Assembly (NCBI RefSeq): GCF_900177415.1
Contig: NZ_FXAF01000007.1
Location: 1 to 64,000, forward strand
DNA length: 64,000 nucleotides
Direction of reading: 5' to 3'
Source of the DNA: Xaviernesmea oryzae
GTDB taxonomy: Bacteria > Pseudomonadota > Alphaproteobacteria > Rhizobiales > Rhizobiaceae
Shown here: one piece after another, positions 60,986 through 64,000 of the stretch
Layout: each line of letters opens with the position of its first letter
Numbering within the stretch: position 1 is the stretch's first letter
The notes under the pieces: generated by a model
The model's database searches: none
The model's input: the letters and a program-made list of their open reading frames with translations, nothing else
Told to the model about the DNA's origin: nothing
Translations under genes and position numbers: made by a program

Positions 60986-62371
60986 ATGACCGCGTTTGAT
61001 GAAGTGAGAGTTCTGTCGGCAACGGGCGTATGTGGGTCAGGTTTCAAGGAAAGTTCGCTTGAAGCCGGCATGGCCAAGATGCCGCACTTCATCGGCTGTG
61101 ACGCCGGCTCCACCGATCCCGGCCCATTCTCTCTCGGTTCTGGCAAGATGGCATTCCCCGAGCGAGCCATCCGGCGAGACCTGAAGCTTATGATCAAGGC
61201 GGCGCGCAGTGCTGGCGTCCCGCTGTTGGTGGGCTCTGCCGGAACGGCTGGCGGTGCACCGCATCTGGCTAAGTATAAGGATATTGTGCTCGACATCGCC
61301 AAGGAAGAAAACCTGAAGTTCTCGCTGGCCCTGATCCACGCCGAGCAAGACAAGAGCTACCTGAAGCGGAAACTCGCTGAAGGCCTGGTCACACCGCTGG
61401 ACCCTGCCCCCGAATTTTCTGACGACGTAATCGATCGTTCAGCGCGCATTGTCGGCATGATGGGCGAAGAGCCATATCTTCGGGCTTTGGAGAACGGCGC
61501 TGACGTAATAGTTGCCGGTCGGTCGAGCGATTGCGCGATCTTCGCTGGCATTCCTGTGAGCAAAGGAATTGCTCCGGGATTGGCTTGGCATGCAGCCAAG
61601 ATCCTGGAGTGTGGCGCTGCGGCAGCCGTTGCCCGGCCCTCGCCCGATTGCATGTTCGCTACATTAAGGGGCGATCATTTCGACATCGAGCCACTAGCCC
61701 CCGAACTGCGCTGCAGTCCGCAGAGCGTCGCTGCACATAGCCTATACGAGAATTCCGATCCATTCCGACTTGTTGAGTCCAGCGGAGTCGTTGATCTTAG
61801 CGACGCAACATATGAAGCGCTGGACGAGCGCCGTGTACGAGTACGCGGAAGCAAGTTCGAGCCAGCAAACATCTATACCGTCAAACTCGAAGGGGCAGAA
61901 AAGGCCGGATATCAGAGCATCGTCATCGGCGGCATCCGCGATCCTTACATTATCCGACAAATCGACTCGTGGGTGGAGCGGCTGCGAGAGCGTGTGGCGA
62001 CAAGGGTACAGGAGATGTTCGCAGACGATCCCATTGCTGGCCGCCACGTCTTCGATGTGAGGATCTACGGTAAGAATGGTGTGATGGGCGCTCTCGAGCC
62101 TGTCGACACGATCAACTCGCACGAGATCTGCATCATCATGCAGGTCACAGCCGCAACTCAGGAGATCGCAACCGGAATTGTTTCCATCGCCCGGCATCAA
62201 GGTCTGCATCTCCCGATTCCGGAATGGGGCGGCTTCATCACCGGAGTCGCATGCCCATTCAGCCCAGCCTACCTGGAACGCGGTGAAGTCTATCGCTTCA
62301 ACGTAAACCATGTCGTGGCGCCCGCTGATCCTTATGAAATGTTCCCGATCGAATATGTAAACGCAGGCTGA
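60986..62371 (+). CDS. AtuA-family (DUF1446) protein, module 3
   Basis: A 461-residue AtuA-family protein with CDAGSTDPGPFSLGSG near residue 37, LLVGSAGTAGG near 78, ALIHAEQDKSYLKR near 115, VGMMGEEPYLRALENGADVI near 155 and AGRSSDCAIFAG near 177, plus the C-terminal ITGVACPFSPAYLERGEVYRF shared with the other two. The ATG with TTGGAG upstream is chosen over other in-frame starts. It leads the module, followed by DUF4387 after 11 bases. Confidence 0.85.
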   Translation: MTAFDEVRVLSATGVCGSGFKESSLEAGMAKMPHFIGCDAGSTDPGPFSLGSGKMAFPERAIRRDLKLMIKAARSAGVPLLVGSAGTAGGAPHLAKYKDIVLDIAKEENLKFSLALIHAEQDKSYLKRKLAEGLVTPLDPAPEFSDDVIDRSARIVGMMGEEPYLRALENGADVIVAGRSSDCAIFAGIPVSKGIAPGLAWHAAKILECGAAAAVARPSPDCMFATLRGDHFDIEPLAPELRCSPQSVAAHSLYENSDPFRLVESSGVVDLSDATYEALDERRVRVRGSKFEPANIYTVKLEGAEKAGYQSIVIGGIRDPYIIRQIDSWVERLRERVATRVQEMFADDPIAGRHVFDVRIYGKNGVMGALEPVDTINSHEICIIMQVTAATQEIATGIVSIARHQGLHLPIPEWGGFITGVACPFSPAYLERGEVYRFNVNHVVAPADPYEMFPIEYVNAG

Positions 62372-62382
62372 GCGAGGCAACA

Positions 62383-62691
62383 ATGACAAAATTGGGCGAA
62401 ATTGCGAAATTGATCCGCAGTAAAAACGCAGGGCCTTTCGAACTCACGTTCGACATCATGTTCGACACCGTGGAGAACTACGAACGCGTTCGAAGGAGCA
62501 CCGTTTTATCAGCCGCTTTGATTAGCGAGATCTATCACTTGCCGGTTGAGAAGGTGAAGTTCTTTGAGGTTCCCGCAGCGCTTTCGTTCAAGGCATCCAT
62601 TCCCCGGGCAAATTTCCAAGGGGACATCGATGACACGGATAGCCACGGCGGACAGCAGTACGCCCCGTTGATCGATATCGAGATTCCTTGA
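62383..62691 (+). CDS. DUF4387 protein, AtuA partner (module 3)
   Basis: A 102-residue DUF4387 protein with RSKNAGPFELTFDIMFD near residue 12, YHLPVEKVKFFEV near 52 and DDTDSHGGQQYAPLIDIEIP at the end. It has the same relation to AtuA as in modules 1 and 2. Confidence 0.83.
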   Translation: MTKLGEIAKLIRSKNAGPFELTFDIMFDTVENYERVRRSTVLSAALISEIYHLPVEKVKFFEVPAALSFKASIPRANFQGDIDDTDSHGGQQYAPLIDIEIP

Positions 62692-62802
62692 AGGTGGGAG
62701 TTCTGTGAGGGGCGGCAGATGCCGAGAGGACGGCATCATCCGCCAAGTAATTCCACGATAGCACCTGCAATTAAGCTAGCGGGGGTAATTGGGAGAGAGA
62801 GC

Positions 62803-63885
62803 ATGAGGAAATTCCTGTTTACGCTGTTTTCAACACTGCCATTGTTCAGTGCCCCGTCTTTTGCACAACAGGACGTGCCCGACGGATATCCAACAGAGTA
62901 TAGCAAGATCATCGATGCCGCCAAAACTGAGAAGGGGCTCGTGATCTATTCGAACGTGTCGACCAATAATTGGGCGCCGTTTTTGGAGCTGGCGAAGAAG
63001 CGCTACCCATTCTTGTCGATCGAAACGACCGATGAACAAAATGTCTGGGAGAAATATTTCGCAGAGAGTGCTGCTGGCGCACGAACGGCGGATATGATTC
63101 TAACATTTGCGCCTGAACGCTGGCCTGATTTCGTGCAGCGCGGCCAGGCTCTTGACTACAAATCACCGGAAATACCGCATCTTCCTTCATGGAGCATGGT
63201 TTTGCCCGGAGTATACACGGCCGCCGCGGACCCGTTCCTAATCGCGTACAACAAAAGGGCGTTTAAGGACAAGACGCCACCTATGTCGATGGCGGACGCA
63301 GTTGCAGCTTTGAAAGCCGATCCGAAACTGAAGGGACGGATCACGGCCTATGATCCGGAGGTCTCGCTTGGCTTTGCCTTCTGGTCGAGTTGGGTGAAAC
63401 GGAACGCCAATGGTTGGTCGCTGATTGAAGCACTCGGACCCGCAATGCGACCTGAGCGGAGCGCCGCCACGCAGCGGGAAAAAATTGCAACCGGGGAACA
63501 AGCTCTGGCGATTTTCACATCCGGCGCCGGCATTAAAGTGTTCGAGTCGCCTGCTGTTAAGCCGCTCGTCGGTTGGGGCTATCCCAAGGATGGCACTCCG
63601 GTTTTGTTCCGTAGCGTCGCGATAACGAAAGCTGCCGCCAGCCCAAACTCAGCAAAGCTTTTCCTTGACCTACTGTTGTCGCGAGATGGCCAGATGGCGT
63701 TTGCGGTCGGGGGGCAGACACCCTACCGAGCGGACATCAAACCAGGCGAGGCGCCTTACACCAGCTACAGTGCCATCGTTAAAGCGATTGGTGAGGAGAA
63801 CGTTATTTTCGTGAAGCCTGACGCGTCATTGCTCTCCGGCAGCGACGAGTTCATGGCGAGATGGAATAAAGCGCTCGGTCGGTGA
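62803..63885 (+). CDS. ABC-type extracellular solute-binding protein (iron/carboxylate type)
   Basis: A 360-residue periplasmic protein of the type associated with FbpA-like ABC importers. Signal peptide with cleavage after SFA; then EKGLVIYSNVSTNNWAPFL near 45, a hinge containing MILTFAPERWPDFV near 105 and GEQALAIFTSGAG near 245. The ATG starting MRKFLFTLF is chosen over one 28 codons upstream because it gives a normal signal peptide and has GGGAGAGAG before it. It takes the place that TctC has in modules 1 and 2. Confidence 0.84.
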   Translation: MRKFLFTLFSTLPLFSAPSFAQQDVPDGYPTEYSKIIDAAKTEKGLVIYSNVSTNNWAPFLELAKKRYPFLSIETTDEQNVWEKYFAESAAGARTADMILTFAPERWPDFVQRGQALDYKSPEIPHLPSWSMVLPGVYTAAADPFLIAYNKRAFKDKTPPMSMADAVAALKADPKLKGRITAYDPEVSLGFAFWSSWVKRNANGWSLIEALGPAMRPERSAATQREKIATGEQALAIFTSGAGIKVFESPAVKPLVGWGYPKDGTPVLFRSVAITKAAASPNSAKLFLDLLLSRDGQMAFAVGGQTPYRADIKPGEAPYTSYSAIVKAIGEENVIFVKPDASLLSGSDEFMARWNKALGR

Positions 63886-63962
63886 CGTTCACCCAATCTG
63901 ACGGGGCCGGCAACTACCGGCTTCGTCCTGGCAATTGAAGGAAGTCTCGCGGAGGAGGAGAG

Positions 63963-64000
63963 ATGGGCACGGCACTGAGCGTACCGGCGCAAACGCAATC
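63963..64000 (+). CDS. Start of the next gene, possibly the ABC permease (partial)
   Basis: ATG preceded by GGAGGAGGAG begins MGTALSVPAQTQ and runs off the window. Position after the binding protein suggests the permease of the same importer, but too little is present to tell. Confidence 0.4.
   Translation, partial: MGTALSVPAQTQ

Noticed and set aside
1..64000. CRISPR array, tRNA/rRNA genes, repABC or oriT
   Set aside because: I found no regularly spaced repeats, no tRNA-like cloverleaf sequences and no replication or relaxase genes.

Overview
The window looks like part of a large accessory replicon (plasmid or chromid) of a Rhizobiales alphaproteobacterium of the Rhizobium/Sinorhizobium/Agrobacterium kind. 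The reasons are the high GC content, the end of a rhizobial-type trb conjugation operon, the density of GntR/FCD-controlled catabolic operons with TctABC or ABC uptake systems, and an anti-Shine-Dalgarno hairpin RNA of a type known from alphaproteobacteria. The genus cannot be fixed from the sequence. I recognised no rRNA, tRNA, CRISPR array or replication origin.

Region 1 (1-24.2 kb) is bounded by two nearly identical IS21-family elements in the same orientation. Between them lie a TniA-TniB-TniQ transposition module, a translationally coupled DUF1403-scpB pair, a vapB-vapC-tyrosine recombinase operon, two paralogous membrane-anchored HTH-like proteins, a small secreted protein with a clear terminator, and a GntR-controlled operon that joins an ABC importer to a hydantoinase, an SDR, a DUF1445 hydro-lyase and a GlcG-like protein. 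After these come an unknown 332-residue protein, a minus-strand small RNA with three CCUCCUCCC hairpins, and a marR-DUF1398 operon whose leader carries a perfect 16-bp inverted repeat.

Region 2 (24.2-27.3 kb) is the tail of a trb operon: trbF without its 5' part, cut at the IS21 edge, then trbG, trbH and trbI. The conjugation machinery seen here is therefore incomplete.

Region 3 (27.3-46 kb) is a long minus-strand catabolic island. Module 1 reads AtuA, DUF4387, TctC, TctB, TctA, GntR, ThDP enzyme, SDR, SDR and an aldehyde dehydrogenase gene disrupted by an IS2-group element. Module 2 reads TctC, AtuA, DUF4387, TctB, TctA, GntR. A decayed AtuA fragment lies just beyond it.

Region 4 (46-59.6 kb) holds small detoxification and redox operons with local regulators: a MarR-controlled MFS exporter with an isochorismatase-like protein, a zinc-less MDR reductase, AraC and HxlR regulators, a LigB/DODA-like dioxygenase with an FMN reductase, and a DUF2239-DUF1330-hydrolase operon whose promoter carries a 13-bp direct repeat. 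Decaying regulator and cupin fragments are scattered between them.

Region 5 (59.9-64 kb) is a third AtuA-DUF4387 module, read rightward from a divergent GntR/FCD regulator and tied to an ABC-type solute-binding protein instead of TctABC. The recurring AtuA plus DUF4387 pair with interchangeable transporters, and the triple-hairpin RNA, are the most notable features.
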